Shown here: in pieces, positions 1-12,627 of the stretch | Position numbering within the stretch: the stretch's first letter is position 1 | Layout of the letters: every line of letters starts with the position of its first letter | NCBI GenBank assembly: GCA_903813345.2 | Contig: CAIIXF020000006.1 | Location: 21,397,936 to 21,461,935, forward strand | DNA: 64,000 bases | Source: Owenia fusiformis | Taxonomy: Eukaryota; Annelida; Polychaeta; Sabellida; Oweniidae | Reading direction: 5' to 3' | The notes under the pieces: model-generated | The model's database searches: none | Told to the model about the DNA's origin: nothing | What the model saw: the letters and a program-made list of their open reading frames with translations, nothing else | Made by a program: the position numbers and the translations under genes

Positions 1-362
1 AAGAAGTATCACATTGAGACCTATTTATGCATATTACAATGACCTAGTTCTATACTACCATACATGGCATTTTTTCTTTACCACGATCAACGATCTTTCC
101 CATATCTCGAATGTATTGCCAAGGGGGAGGGGATTCATTTCAAGATAGAAAATCAAAAACAAAAAAGTGACCAGAACGGTGAAAAACTTCATGATTTTGA
201 TCTACGTATGTTGACATCATATAACACAGCGGGTCCAGGGGGCCCATCTCCCCCACCTTTTTAGGCCAAAATCATCTAAATGCGGGCCTTGAATTTTCAA
301 AATTTCATATTTTCCCCTTGTTATCTCCTGGATCCACCAGTGTATGAATCAGAACAGAAAAG

Positions 363-421
363 GGAGCCATTTTAGCTCAGTTCAGTCTTTGGAACCTGGG
401 TTCGATTCCCACACGGGGCAT
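363..421 (+). repeat. Truncated tRNA-derived SINE head
   Basis: An A-box-like TTAGCTCAGTTC at about 373 is followed by a perfect B-box core, GGTTCGATTCCC, at about 402, and a GGGGCA end at about 415. The two boxes are too close for an intact tRNA because the anticodon arm is largely missing, and the flanking acceptor bases pair poorly. This is how the tRNA-related head of an old SINE, or a tRNA pseudogene, looks. The bases after it (to about 520) could be the SINE body, but no second copy is visible in the window to define it. Confidence 0.5.
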
Positions 422-3400
422 TGAATTAAGCACACTTTCTATCATTTCTGTATCTGGCTTGTAACGGCTATGCTCGTTAGTTAGTCATTCCTCTGGGGCA
501 CCCTCAAGTCATATGAGTATATCCTGCATTATTTATTCATGGCCATGGATATATTTTTTACAAACAAAAAGTTAAGAACTTGTGATTATTTGATGCAACA
601 ATTCCAATCACACATACTCTAATGAACCAAACATCATTTTTAACCCTACAGCCATTAGCGCTAGATGAACAACACTGAGAAACCTATGCAAATGTATTCA
701 AAGCAGGAGGTAAAATCGATAAGAAAGTGTTCTGAATTAGTAACTATGGAATAGATTGTCCCTATCTATTCTGTAAGTCATTCTGAAAAACAGGTTGATT
801 CATATCGGGCTGAATCAGTGTTTTCAGTTTATATCTCTATGAATAGTAAACACATCGTTACCTATCAATACCTTAGTTTTAAAAAAAAGTATTACTAAGT
901 TACATTTTATCCGGAATTATATCATACAGAGTTTAGGCCACGCTGACCTGGAGAGTGGTAAGACTGATGATAAAATTCCTAAAATCAATGCCGCAATTCC
1001 CTTAAAGGGTGACGCATATCGTTTAGCAAATCGAACGCTCGTTTCTGGTGTTGCTCACCGTTTAGTATAAAAGGCCCGATCCCGGAATAATACTCAAGGG
1101 TTCACAGGTTCGATGTCGTTGTGTCAACACCTCTAACTGTTATATAGCCTAAGTATATTATAGATCGTCACACATTTATAAAAGGGTGATTTTTATTTTG
1201 ACAAATCAATTCCAAATTTATGGGTGAAGTTTCAGGATCTTCTATTTGTGTATAATGAGGAAAAATTGGCATCTACATTTCCCCATAACGTAATAGCACA
1301 CAGCTTGGCATATGAAATATCCTACAAATGAAACAAAGCAGTTCTAATACAAGGATTTGTATTGGCTGTTGTACATGTACTGTTTGAAGGCAATCACTCT
1401 ATGGATAACGTTTTCAAAATCATTATAAACGGATTACTTTATCTCAAAGACAATTTCAATAAACTGGATTTTACAGAACTCCCCTTATTTCTTAAAAATG
1501 GACTGATCCAGTTGATTCGCCTGGAGCCGCCATATTGTTTTTATACGGGATGCTTATCGTCACCCTTTAATACAAATTACGTATGGTAGTTCGGCATATG
1601 ACAGAATTAACATGAACTCTACATATATTACTCCTGTTTTGATGCTTTTGGTAATTACTTTTATCAAGTTGTCGTTTACTTCCAAATTTATCATGGAAAA
1701 CCTAGTGCAAAATACTATAAAGATGTCATACTGTTACTGTACGTACTCTATCCTATTTTGTCTCCAAAAACGATCAACAATATGTAATCGTTGTCTCCGT
1801 CTTGATTTCATTGCATACGTTATCTAGCGATTGGTATACATAATATGTAACAGCAAGAAGAAGCTCGGCAGTAACAATGTGTTAAAAGGACGAGTCTCGG
1901 TTCGGGGAAAAGTCTCCTGGGCTAATGATATGAAATATCAAAATTGTCCAAAGCAGGGGTAACGTGCAGAAGACTGATGAACTTCGTTCTCCAAACAGAG
2001 ACTAGTATTTTCTTTTATTTGTTTTTAAATGTTGATTGGGAAGGAGACAACCATTTGGTGTACCAGGTATTTGGGTATTTTTCATAGCAAGACAGTATAT
2101 AGATAGGTCATGTCATGAATTTGGGTCAGATCTAGACCGTGGGGTTTGCGTACTATTATTTATAACTCTTCGTTTTATCTGGGTCTTCTAAACACAAGTG
2201 AATGGGATCAAGGAGATATTAATATTCTTGTTTCATGTCGTATCAAATGGTACAGCTATTACAGAGATTTCCCAACGCACTTATAGCGTGTTTATAAATC
2301 CCTTTTGTTTTTATCACTTATAAAGTGTGTATTACGTGATCATTTGTTGCGAAGCTCTATTCTTCATAAAGTGACCATCGGTAGCGTCGTTTATAAGTGA
2401 GTAAATCCTTATCCTGTTTAGCAGTTATTGTTATTGGTAGGGAATCATATTGATACTTGACATTAGAATTGATCGATAAAATATACATTTCTGTACGTAT
2501 TAGTGGTTTAGTACATCCTTTTGCGAAACGTAAAGTTTTGATTCACTTTAATATACTATTCACATATAGCTAGGCAAGTTGTGTCCGATTCCAGCCAATC
2601 CGAACAGAGTATTCACATAATGAACAGTGTGTGGAATATCAATAACACATGCAAGGTCACTGCTGCACGGTCATGCAAAGGTTTGGAAACAACACCTTCA
2701 TGGTATGATTCAGCGAACAATGCATTGAGTCTTGGGCTTAAATCCTTTAATAACGTATAGCAATACGCATAGTACATAAGTATGCTTTCACTTATGAGCG
2801 AAATATGGCGTTAATATCTTAACACATACGTCATGTCTATGTAAAGGATTTTCCCAAGTGGAGCGAGATTTTCCAATTTGTTGGACAAAGTCATATGATG
2901 TGATCTATAATGGGGCTACTATGTTGCAACATAACACATGAATGTCATTTACTATGTAGTGCCTCATTGCATCTAATATAAGTATTTGATATATAAAGCT
3001 GTAGCTTTCTTATAAAGTGTACTAATTCCACTCGGTAATATTAATAGGATTCCTAAATTTAGGTTAAGATATTATTTCCCTTCAATGATCTATTATACAT
3101 TGATATCGATTAACGTCTAGCATCAAATTTCATCATTAAAAGAAGCGATATTTCAATAAAAATAACTCACAACATTTTCCAACTGAAAGCCAAAGTGCAT
3201 TTTGTGGCTTTCATATTGGAGCATGATTTAATAAATGACGTCAATAATGTGACTTATCGCATCACTACTGCAATTCAATGGAGGAAATATTAGTGCAACC
3301 ATTTCTAATTAATCAAATCATATTCATTCATTGATTTGTTCTTGTATATTCAATCATGCATTTTACCATGTACTTCAGAGTGCATTTGGTAAATGGTATT

Positions 3401-4915
3401 ATTATTTGGGTTCACAGAGTGAGCCTTCATTTTTTGCAGGTTGTTATGGCATCCTAAAGATCAACCTCTCACTAATAAAAATAAATCCAACTTTTGAGTC
3501 GAGGTTATAGTACGTCTACTCTTGCTTAAAGACCATGGACCCTCTTCCCCTCAACAGGTTGTAAAGTAGATGGGGGGGGGCAGGTACTTGGAGCAATATT
3601 TTCAAAGTTAGAGAATGCTACGTTGATATATCTTGCTTAGGATCCTAGGTTACTATATTCGATATCAGTTGACACTATGTTTTGGTATTGCGGGCCCTTA
3701 TTTCCTTTTTACTGATGATACTTTAAATATTTAATTTCCAACGTCTCCTCTTTTGCCACTGGAGATAATCTACTAGTGGAGACATTAGATCAAAAGACCA
3801 TAGTCTCCTATTATTGGCGATAGAGAAGGAATTGATCATTCCGTTGGTATCGGTGACATTTGTAAACATTGGTGGCAGGAGCGGGATTCAAATTTTTTAG
3901 GTGATATAAATCATATACCATTTATTGATATCAGATATTCTTGGCAGAATGATATTTACTGGTGGCTCAGGTGGCATTCATCTTATCCTACATCAAATAT
4001 AAAAGCTCTAATACTAAGAGTGCATAACATTATATTGCACAGGGGAAATATGTATTAATGCCAAGAGCTCTTCTACTTCTATTTTTTCCATTAACCTTAT
4101 TAAAGCCAGGATTTATGATCAAGATTTACTTTGTAAATACAAGAAATCCCATAATCAGACCTAGCATTGTGATTGTTAGTACCATGGCTGATATTGAATG
4201 TTCTACCTGATGGCCAATACTTTAGTAAGTAAATACCATGGCATAGTTACCAAGACAAAGTGTTGTCAGCCCCTCCTCGGGTTGGCACAGCTGCGTACAA
4301 ATCAATACAGTAGGGTTAACAGCGCTAGTTAATTAAAATCTTTATCCAAATACTGACAACAATGTCTTTAACGACTACCAACACAAATTGCAACAGATTC
4401 TAAAAGAAAAAATAGTCTAAGCCATCTGGTTTATAGATTTTTGGTTTTGCAACTGAACCCGAGTTGTGAGTCCCAGACTAATTTCCTTTCCGGGACATTC
4501 CCTATGCACTTCCACATGTCAAGTATAATGTCAGTTCAATCAATAATCACTTTAAGAACTCCATTGGGAGAGAGAAGTTTTAGGGTTTCCATGATATCTA
4601 CCCTGCTGATCTTAGCAATTCTCATATGAGAAGCAAACTTTTATTTTAATATCAAGAAAATAAAGGTATATAACAACAATAAAATATATCAAAGACATTT
4701 ACAAAACTAAACCAAATCGAAAGTTTTAGTTGGTGTTCGTTGCCATATTGCAAATTGAAAATGGCGGCAAGTGTGTCCATGGTCTTCGCCGGTTTAAGAG
4801 GCCCACGATATATCCCAATGGCAGTGAAGCAGTTCATTAGTCACACCTGGGAAGACATGCTTTGTTTGTTTGTGCTTGAGACCTTGCTCAGTGACTTAAA
4901 TATGTGCACACAATA
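422..4915. other. Gene-free AT-rich interval
   Basis: No ORF here resembles a protein or shows paired splice signals. The only structures seen are a loose inverted pair of CACTTATA/TATAAGTG around 2279-2398 and a poly-G run near 3571. Short ORFs are no longer than chance would give in DNA of this composition. Confidence 0.6.
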
Positions 4916-5160
4916 AGTGCCAAAGCCAAAGGACCTAAAATTGTTAAACAGTAAGACAAAGAAAACATCTAAGAATACACCAGTAATGAGAAAAACAAAT
5001 CCCAACTATCTCAAACCATGATCTAAAGTGAAAAGGGTCTAATACCCCTCCTCCCACCATGTTTTATATGTCTCTGAGTGCATGTACCATTATCACAATC
5101 CAAGACTACTACACAAAGGGATATTTCATTGATACTGAAGTCATAACAACCCGGACGAGG
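4916..5160. repeat. Dispersed repeat, copy 1 of 2
   Basis: This stretch matches 59290-59500 in the same orientation: CCAAAGGACC / AAAGGACCAAA, then AAGACAAAGAAAACATC, ACACCA.TAATGAGAAAAACAAA and a C-rich TACCCCTCC.CCC segment, all in the same order. Reading frames in both copies are interrupted, so the similarity comes from an old interspersed repeat and not from a shared gene. Its boundaries and class are unknown. Confidence 0.55.
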
Positions 5161-7188
5161 AGAGTGGTTATAAGAAGTATGCATAAGCATGCTTTTGCCA
5201 ATTTTATACAAGTTACTGCATTTCTACCTAAGAAGATCAGACCGGAAGTAATATAATATCCCAAAATAATCGATCCCTCTAACCAGAGGAGATGGTAATT
5301 CTCAAGATGATTGTTAATCAATGGATGCTCTGGATCTGGATGTCCAACATTATATTATCAAATGATTGCTTATGATAATATAAGAATGGACGTATCATCG
5401 GTTATCATTTTATGCATATGATGGTGACCTTCCCAGGAAATAGCATTACAACATTATTTATTTGAGTATTTATCCTTCTCTTGTCTGTCAGGGGTATAAC
5501 AGTGCAGCTAAAATCTCGAGGAATATTTAACAACAAGTATAAGCTGTATAATATAGCTCGTTAAAAATGTCAATTGTTTCGTACAAATCAAGAGCTATCA
5601 GGAATAGCACAAGGTCACCTTTTCTGGTAGTTGTGAGATACTTGAGTCTAATCAACATTCTATATCATCTCTGTGATGCCACATTCCATTATCAATGACA
5701 TTTACAGTTGTTAGCATGTAATTTGGAAATGGTAATATCACACAATAAATATGTCAAATATGACAGAATCTATTCAGTTCTCAGAGAATTCTTTCTAGAA
5801 TAATGTTACTTCCAATATGGGTATAAATGCATTGAAAATAGCTTATTCAAGGCACATTGTGTCATCATTATTCACCACTGTATGTAGGTTCTGTTCCTAT
5901 CCCTTCCTTATATGAAGGCATATACGATATGTGACAATCATAGGCAAAGTGAAAAGTACTATTGAGGTCAATAAAGAAGATATTACTTCCCCTCGGCCTA
6001 TGGTGGCAATTTCGACATCTGTCAATTCTATCATTTTATTGACAAAGTACAAGATAGCCATATACTTGTGTTAGTATGAGAACGATAAATCGAATTTGGA
6101 TCCTTGAAGCACTTCAGTGATCATTGCCACCAGATGCACTATAACAATATCGATGTTTTCGGATAACTCAACTCTTGACAGTTTTTACAATTCTATATGC
6201 TGGTGTATGTCATACTTGTGGAGTGCCTCGTACAGCTAGTATATAAGCTGCATATACATAGCTGTTGTGAGATACTTGAGTATTTAGTATGCATATTTTT
6301 CCATCTTAAAATGTTCAATGCTTTTGAATTAATTAATTTATCGGAAATGGTACAAAAAATCCATACGGTATTTTTAATTGCCTTAAACATAAAAATGTCC
6401 TGGAACCATTTAACTGGATTTTATATTTAAAATAATCAAAACAAAACAAAATAGTCAAATTGGACAAACTTGTTGAAGTAAAAATTGTCTTTTACAATAT
6501 TGAAAATTATAAGAACAAGAAATTACTGATACTCCAAGATCTTCGACTTCCAATTAAGTTGAAGTTGGAGCAACTAAAACCTTGTGCATCAAGATGAAGA
6601 TAAAAAGATAAAGAAACCAATAAGCAACGCATCCACCATCCTAAGATGACGTGGGAAATACAAAATGCTTCCTTCAATCTATTAATCACGACATATCAAG
6701 AATAATGTTATGTAATAATTGAATGAATAAATCGAATTGTAAGATGAAAACTTTTCAGGGAACAGCATCTAACTGCATCCCATTTTATGAACCATGATTA
6801 TAGCATACTATATAGTATAAAACAAGTGTTTGGTGACATTGCGCACTAGTGAATCATTAATATTTTATTTCTAGGAAATCCAAAAGCTACAGGGACACAC
6901 TTTATGTGTAAGACTCATGGGGATAGGTACATTAGAAATATAGAACTTTCCTCAACATGTATTGTTCATCCTGGCGCCAGATAAATTAATTTTTTGTTTA
7001 GTAAAATAAAGAGTATTGGTTGTTAAGTCTTTACAGCTGCTTTATTCTCAAACCGGTAGCAGAATATGTTATTTCTATACAACAATACGAATTTATTTTT
7101 TCTTATACAATGCTTTTTTAAGAAGAACTTCATCAATGTTTTGCTGAAGATAATCGATTCAGCCACTATGAATGATGGCAGTCTTGTG
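5161..7188. other. Gene-free interval
   Basis: No supported gene. The 17-mer GTTGTGAGATACTTGAG occurs twice, near 5628 and 6263, which suggests fragments of a shared repeat. Otherwise nothing organised is seen before the tandem array. Confidence 0.55.
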
Positions 7189-8432
7189 AAGTACTGTATT
7201 CATTATTAAACACAGAGACGCTTAATGCACACTTTTTGTGTTCAACTTCACATCCACACACAACTTATAATGAATACCTGAAGTACTGTATCCATTAAGG
7301 AACATAGAGACGCTTAATGCACACTTTTTGTGTTCAACTTCACATCCACACACAACTTATAATGAATACCTGAAGTACTGTATCCATTAAGGAACATAGA
7401 GACGCTTAATGCACACTTTTTGTGTTCAACTTCACATCCACACACAACTTATAATGAATACCTGAAGTACTGTATCCATTAAGGAACATAGAGACGCTTA
7501 ATGCACACTTTTTGTGTTCAACTTCACATCCACACACAACTTATAATGAATACCTGAAGTACTGTATCCATTAAGGAACATAGAGACGCTTAATGCACAC
7601 TTTTTGTGTTCAACTTCACATCCACACACAACTTATAATGAATACCTGAAGTACTGTATCCATTAAGGAACATAGAGACGCTTAATGCACACTTTTTGTG
7701 TTCAACTTCACATCCACACACAACTTATAATGAATACCTGAAGTACTGTATCCATTAAGGAACATAGAGACCCCGGGATAGAGACGCTTAATACACACTT
7801 TTTGTGTTCACATTCACATCCACAACCAAGTTATAATGAGTACCTGAAGTACTGTATCCATTAAGGAACACAGAGACGCTTAATGCACACTTTTTGTGTT
7901 CAACTTCACATCCACAACCAAGTTATAATGAGTACCTGAAGTACTGTATCCATTAAGGAACATAGAGACCCCAGGATAGAGACGCTTAATGCACACTTTT
8001 TGTGTTCACATTCACATCCACAACCAAGTTATAATGAGTACCTGAAGTACTGTATCCATTAAGGAACATAGAGACCCCAGGATAGAGACGCTTAATGCAC
8101 ACTTTTTGTGTTCACATTCACATCCACAACCAAGTTATAATGAGTACCTGAAGAACTGTATCCATTAAAGAACATAGAGACCCCGGTAGAGACGTTTAAT
8201 GCACACGTTTTGTGAATGCGTTCACATTCACGCAAAACTTATAATGAGTACCTGAAGTCATCATGATATACCATGACATCTCATTTCTTCTCAGCCTGAA
8301 ACAGAAAGATGCTATGAGTATCAGAATGACCTGAAGTACTGCATCCATTATGAAACATAGAGACCCGGGATAAAGACGCTTAATGCACACGTTTTGTGAA
8401 TGCCTTCACATTCACAAAAAACTTGTAATGAG
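7189..8432. repeat. 92-bp tandem array (satellite-like)
   Basis: A unit beginning GAAGTACTGTATCCATTAAG and ending ATAATGAATACCT repeats with an exact 92-bp period from about 7189. The first six units are nearly identical. From about 7760 on, units carry a 15-16 bp insertion (GACCCC.GGATAGA), making them about 108 bp, with more point differences. A 73-bp foreign segment (8258-8330) interrupts the array before a last unit ending near 8432. Recent homogenisation on the left and decay on the right suggest unequal crossing-over active at the left end. Confidence 0.95.
8258..8330 (+). repeat. Dispersed repeat inserted in the tandem array
   Basis: TCATCATGATA.ACCATGACATCTCATTT.TTCTCAGCC, followed by AAACAGAAAGAT and GAGTATCAGAATG, recurs at 17202-17288 (with 16 extra bases in the middle) and partially at 19231-19270. 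Here it lies between two array units, so it either inserted into the array or was captured with it. Confidence 0.7.
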
Positions 8433-9204
8433 TAATCAAATCACTTTAAGGTAAGATTCCCATAACTGATACATGAATAATGTAAGTAACTTTTGCATCA
8501 AATAATTAATTCTTGCAGATTTAGGCGAATTATATGTTCCCAAAATGTGGACGGCTATTTGAAAATTCCCAATACGATGATAAAGAGTAAGACGTTGGGC
8601 AACACGGGAGCTCCAGAGGCAACATGTCATTCTAAATTCATATATTGATTCTATTTGTATGATTTTACAAAGACAACAAAATCAATTTCCTTCTGCGTTT
8701 ATCTGTTAACTTTACCAGACATGTTTTCATCAAAATTGAATCTCAACGGACACGATGTCATATGAATAGATCTATAACGTAAACCAATTACTTGCAATTA
8801 TACCCTATTTATATGGAACACAAATACATCTTGTTTCCGTGAATCTTCCGACTCCTGATGAGAATACGAGTATATTCACATTTCGGAACGCAGGCAGCAG
8901 TCTATTGCTAATACGATTATATAAATTACTAATATGAACGAACAAATGATAATCCAGAAAGAAAGGTTTGAACTTGAACAGATTGCTAATTTTGGTTGTG
9001 TTGAACAACACAACAAGTGACCATCCCATATACATGATATATCTCTACATCATACACCAATTACAATATCATATTGTGAAGGTGAACAGTGCAGGGAGTG
9101 ATTGATAAATGAGAGACTTATTGTGCAATTATAGCGCATCCCATTTTATGAATAATATACTTTGGGAATGAATGACATTGATTGATTATAGGGATCCTTT
9201 TCTG
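8433..9204. other. Gene-free interval
   Basis: AT-rich DNA without recognisable coding or repeat structure. The 76-codon minus-strand ORF at 8805-9035 has no familiar motif. Confidence 0.5.
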
Positions 9205-9770
9205 ATCTTTATTATCCCATCGAACGACGTTCGGAGGGATATAGGGAACGCCTCCGTCCGTCCGTCTGTCTGTCCGTCCGTCCAGGCAATAACTCAAATA
9301 CTGTTGGCCCGATTTTGTTCATATTTTGTATACGTATACCCTATGGGGGTAGACGTTCTGCTCGATTTTCAAAATGGCCGCTCATCGTCGATTTTACAGT
9401 AATTTAGGTGCAATATGTAAAACTGTAATGGCAATATGTTTTAAATGTAAAAAATTATATAGGACATTAATAAAGCTAGAAATGTAGATATTAAAGAAGC
9501 ACATGGCAGCTATCTTGAAAAATGGCGGCCTTTACTCGTTATTTTACGATTTTTGCTGTAACTCGAAAAGTAGTGGAGCGATTTTGTTCATATTTGGTAT
9601 GTGAATACTATAAGCATGGCACACTGTCTAATGACACTTTTGGTAGAAAGTGGCCATTTTGAAAAATGGCTGCCATTTTTGCTATATACTTTGTTTGTAA
9701 AAATACCAGCCATGGCTGTTCGGTTGGATTTGCTTCGCTTTGGCGTTGCTGTTGTCTAGTTTGAATTCTG
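9205..9770. mobile_element. Pearl/HINE-like non-autonomous element
   Basis: It opens with a hairpin (ATCCC.TCGAACGACGTTCGG.GGGAT, about 9215-9240), then a (CCGT/CTGT)n microsatellite at about 9252-9287. The interior repeats the motif 'AAAATGGC(C/G)GC' three times (about 9370, 9520, 9664) and the phrase 'CGATTTTGTTCATATTT' twice (9310 and 9571), so it is a degenerate two-copy core. Hairpin, microsatellite and core repeats are the order known for pearl/HINE elements of bivalves. The 3' end, near GTTGTCTAGTT at about 9750-9760, is not certain. No coding capacity. Confidence 0.6.
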
Positions 9771-9780
9771 CCAATATCCT

Positions 9781-9810
9781 CTAGGTAGATCGATTTTGAT
9801 ATCTACCTAG
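9781..9810. repeat. Perfect 10-bp hairpin
   Basis: CTAGGTAGAT and ATCTACCTAG form a perfect inverted repeat with a 10-bp spacer just downstream of the pearl-like element. It may be the element's terminal hairpin or an unrelated small palindrome. Confidence 0.6.
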
Positions 9811-11891
9811 TGTGATGTGTATAATTTGCGTCATGTGATGAATATCAATGCCCTTAGCGTCCACTTCAGACTTTTATTGATATATCCCTGCTTTGTCTAA
9901 AGATATACTTTTGATGTGTGAATCGAAGGCATATAATCAATGAGAACAAGGCCAACCATTCATTAGACAGTAGACGTTACTCTGAATCTAAGAAATCAAC
10001 AATTTGTTGGAAAGACAACTGTTATGTAGTCTGGCCCATCACATTTCATTGCTGGGTCGTTGTTGAGTCTTATAAGCACACAGTTAAGGCATGGACAGCT
10101 TTATAGTCTGTAATTTTAATTTAATAAAGCCATACAAGTGAATCTAATGCTACCGATTAAGTCTTGTAAAATCAAAATAATTCTCTTCGCATCGCCTTTT
10201 GAAGACTTACATGTTACATTTTTAATTCAATGTAGAGTTTGATAAATTGGACCATTGATTAGTTATACAATCATTTATTGCTGACCTTAATCGTGGTTTT
10301 GCCAATATTCCGAAGACGGATCTTTTTTGTATCGGACATTTGAAATAATATGACAATAAATAGCTAAGTTATGATCTGTATTGGTATGATATATACTAGT
10401 ATATGAATGTTCTTCAAACAATAAGTTCTTATGTGAGAGTTTGATATTGTTACTTTGTACACTAGACCATTGTTTTGAGATATTGGAGTTTGTTTGTGAC
10501 TTGCTATTATTGCTTTTAGTATGCTCACTTAATAATCACCATTTGTCTTGAAAAATGTAAGTTAGTACCGTGATATATGTGACTGTTGAACTTCGTTTAA
10601 ACTTTAAACCATCAAACATTTTTATCCAAACCTTTGGGCCTCATTTTCCTCAATAGTCAACGATGCAAGGATGAGTTCTGATAAAGTCCAAAATACTACA
10701 GTATAGCAATTCTCCTGATCATTTACCAGTTCATAGAAAAGTTAAAAGCGTTAACATACTTGGCAGCACTTTTATGGGTTTTGAGACTGGTCTTTTGAAT
10801 CTGTCCCACATCATTTTCATGAGATTGATTGTCTTATCTTGTATGAGTACTAGTATTCACAACTATTTTAAAATGTATAAATGAAATGTCCTATGATTTT
10901 GAGGTTTTTGATGGTGATGGTGGTTTTCTGAATGGTGGGGAGGGTGGTGTTAGAAACTGTATCTTTGAATGATACTTTTAGGATACTGGATCTTGTTTCC
11001 TTGTTACAGGTTATACTGTTAAGTATTCATTTTCTCTTTGTTCATTTCAAGATACACTTTTGTCTTTAATATTATGACGCTTGTGTTTACTTGTTTAATG
11101 AATTGATACTAAAATATTGAACGGCTTTCCGGACTTTTGGGTTTCCGTTGGAGAAATGAAAAAAATAATAAAAACAGTACGTCATCAAAGTACAATGACC
11201 TTTCGTTGAGCATTGATAACATGCATCAATATAATCTCTATATTGCCATAATCAAACATCTTCAGCTTCCAAGGTGTAATAACACCTTATTTAATCAAAT
11301 AAGTAGGCTAGTTGGGTACTTCAGGTTAAATTTTCATCTGAAAAAATACTTGCATCATTTAGTTGCAGTATAGGCGGGATTAAAGGCATTCATGCAATCA
11401 AATTTACCACATTCAGAAGAAACTATGACGTATATAAAATCCCCTTGGAAGATTTCTATTCTTACCCATTGAGTGATTATGACCTTACATTTCCAAGACC
11501 AAAAATGAACTGTAACGACGCATCAAACTAATATTGTTCGTTCAATATCCTATAATTTATTTAAACAAGAACATTTTAAAGACAGAGATAAGTTGAAGTC
11601 TCTTTTCAAACTGGTCAGTAGGCTCATTCTAGATGATGCATGGAACACTTTCACACAATATAAATATCGCAGAAAGCAACACCTTGTTCGGTTGTGATAA
11701 TTTCTTAAGTTATTTACCCATTCCTCCGTCAATAGATAAATATTATACCTTTTGGTGATCTTTTAATCCTCTTATTTTTGCGTCATTACCGAATGATATG
11801 ACAGAGACGCAATGACCTTGATCATTATTCAAGATGCACCCGGTACCTTCTTTCCTCAAGGAAATTTTGTATTATCATTGTTTCAGTAACC
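9811..11891. other. Gene-free interval
   Basis: No supported exon, repeat or RNA gene. Several AT-rich ORFs of 60-80 codons are present on both strands without motifs or splice context. Confidence 0.5.
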
Positions 11892-12627
11892 AGACAACTC
11901 GTCCCCTAGCATAGACAACTCATTCCCTGGACGAATCATCCTTTGGCCTGTTTGTGTAGCTTAATGTTATATTATCAATTCATATTTGATATTCAAATGA
12001 TTTTGAAATGTTTTGGTTATGAATATGATCAGTTTTAAGTTTCAAAAACATATATTACATGAACAAAGACTTTCTGTATGGGAAATCTGTAAAATTGTTA
12101 AAATTTATTAAAAAATTATGATATTGCCAAGGAGATAATCAACCAATTAATCTGTGATTTGTTTTGTAAATATTTACTTTTGATTTACTTTTAATATACA
12201 ATTTCAATATTATATTAACATTGATTGAAGAAGCTCCTTTGATGTCATAAATATGTTTGTTGTTCATAACACAAATATTCTTTGATCCAAAGATTATTTT
12301 TCTGCAGCATTCATGGATGAAGTTACTAAAGCTCACGTTTCCAAGTTATGCAGAAAGAAAACTTTATTTTTTTGTCATGTTAGCTGACAAGTGACGAGAG
12401 CTTTACTGGCATCGTTTGACTGATATCAAATAAGTATTTTCATAATTTTGTGTCAATAAAGTGAAAAATAATATTTATTTTTTATATCTATTTAATATTT
12501 CTTTTCCCAAAAAACTTTGCAATTTAGCTTCATGTAACAAAGGGTGAGTTGTCCAGGGTATGAGTTGTCTAGGGGATGAGTTGTGATGAGACAGTAGATG
12601 ACTTGTCTAATGGATGAGTTGTCCATT
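11892..12627. mobile_element. Putative DNA transposon with subterminal repeats
   Basis: The left end (11892-11940) carries about three direct copies of a motif related to GACAACTCATCCC. The right end (12542-12627) carries five copies of the same motif in inverted orientation, as ATGAGTTGTC. Phased short repeats inverted at the two ends of a 0.7-kb AT-rich segment fit transposase-binding subterminal repeats of a non-autonomous element. Exact termini and a target duplication could not be fixed, and there is no coding capacity. Confidence 0.5.

Noticed and set aside
1066-1074. TATAAAAGG as a core promoter
   Set aside because: A good TATA word, but with no initiator, no exon or donor downstream and no other promoter words. 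The nearby GGTTCGATGTC is too weak to be a tRNA B-box.
7189-8432. CRISPR-like array
   Set aside because: The units are contiguous tandem repeats without unique spacers, in an animal genome, so this is a satellite.
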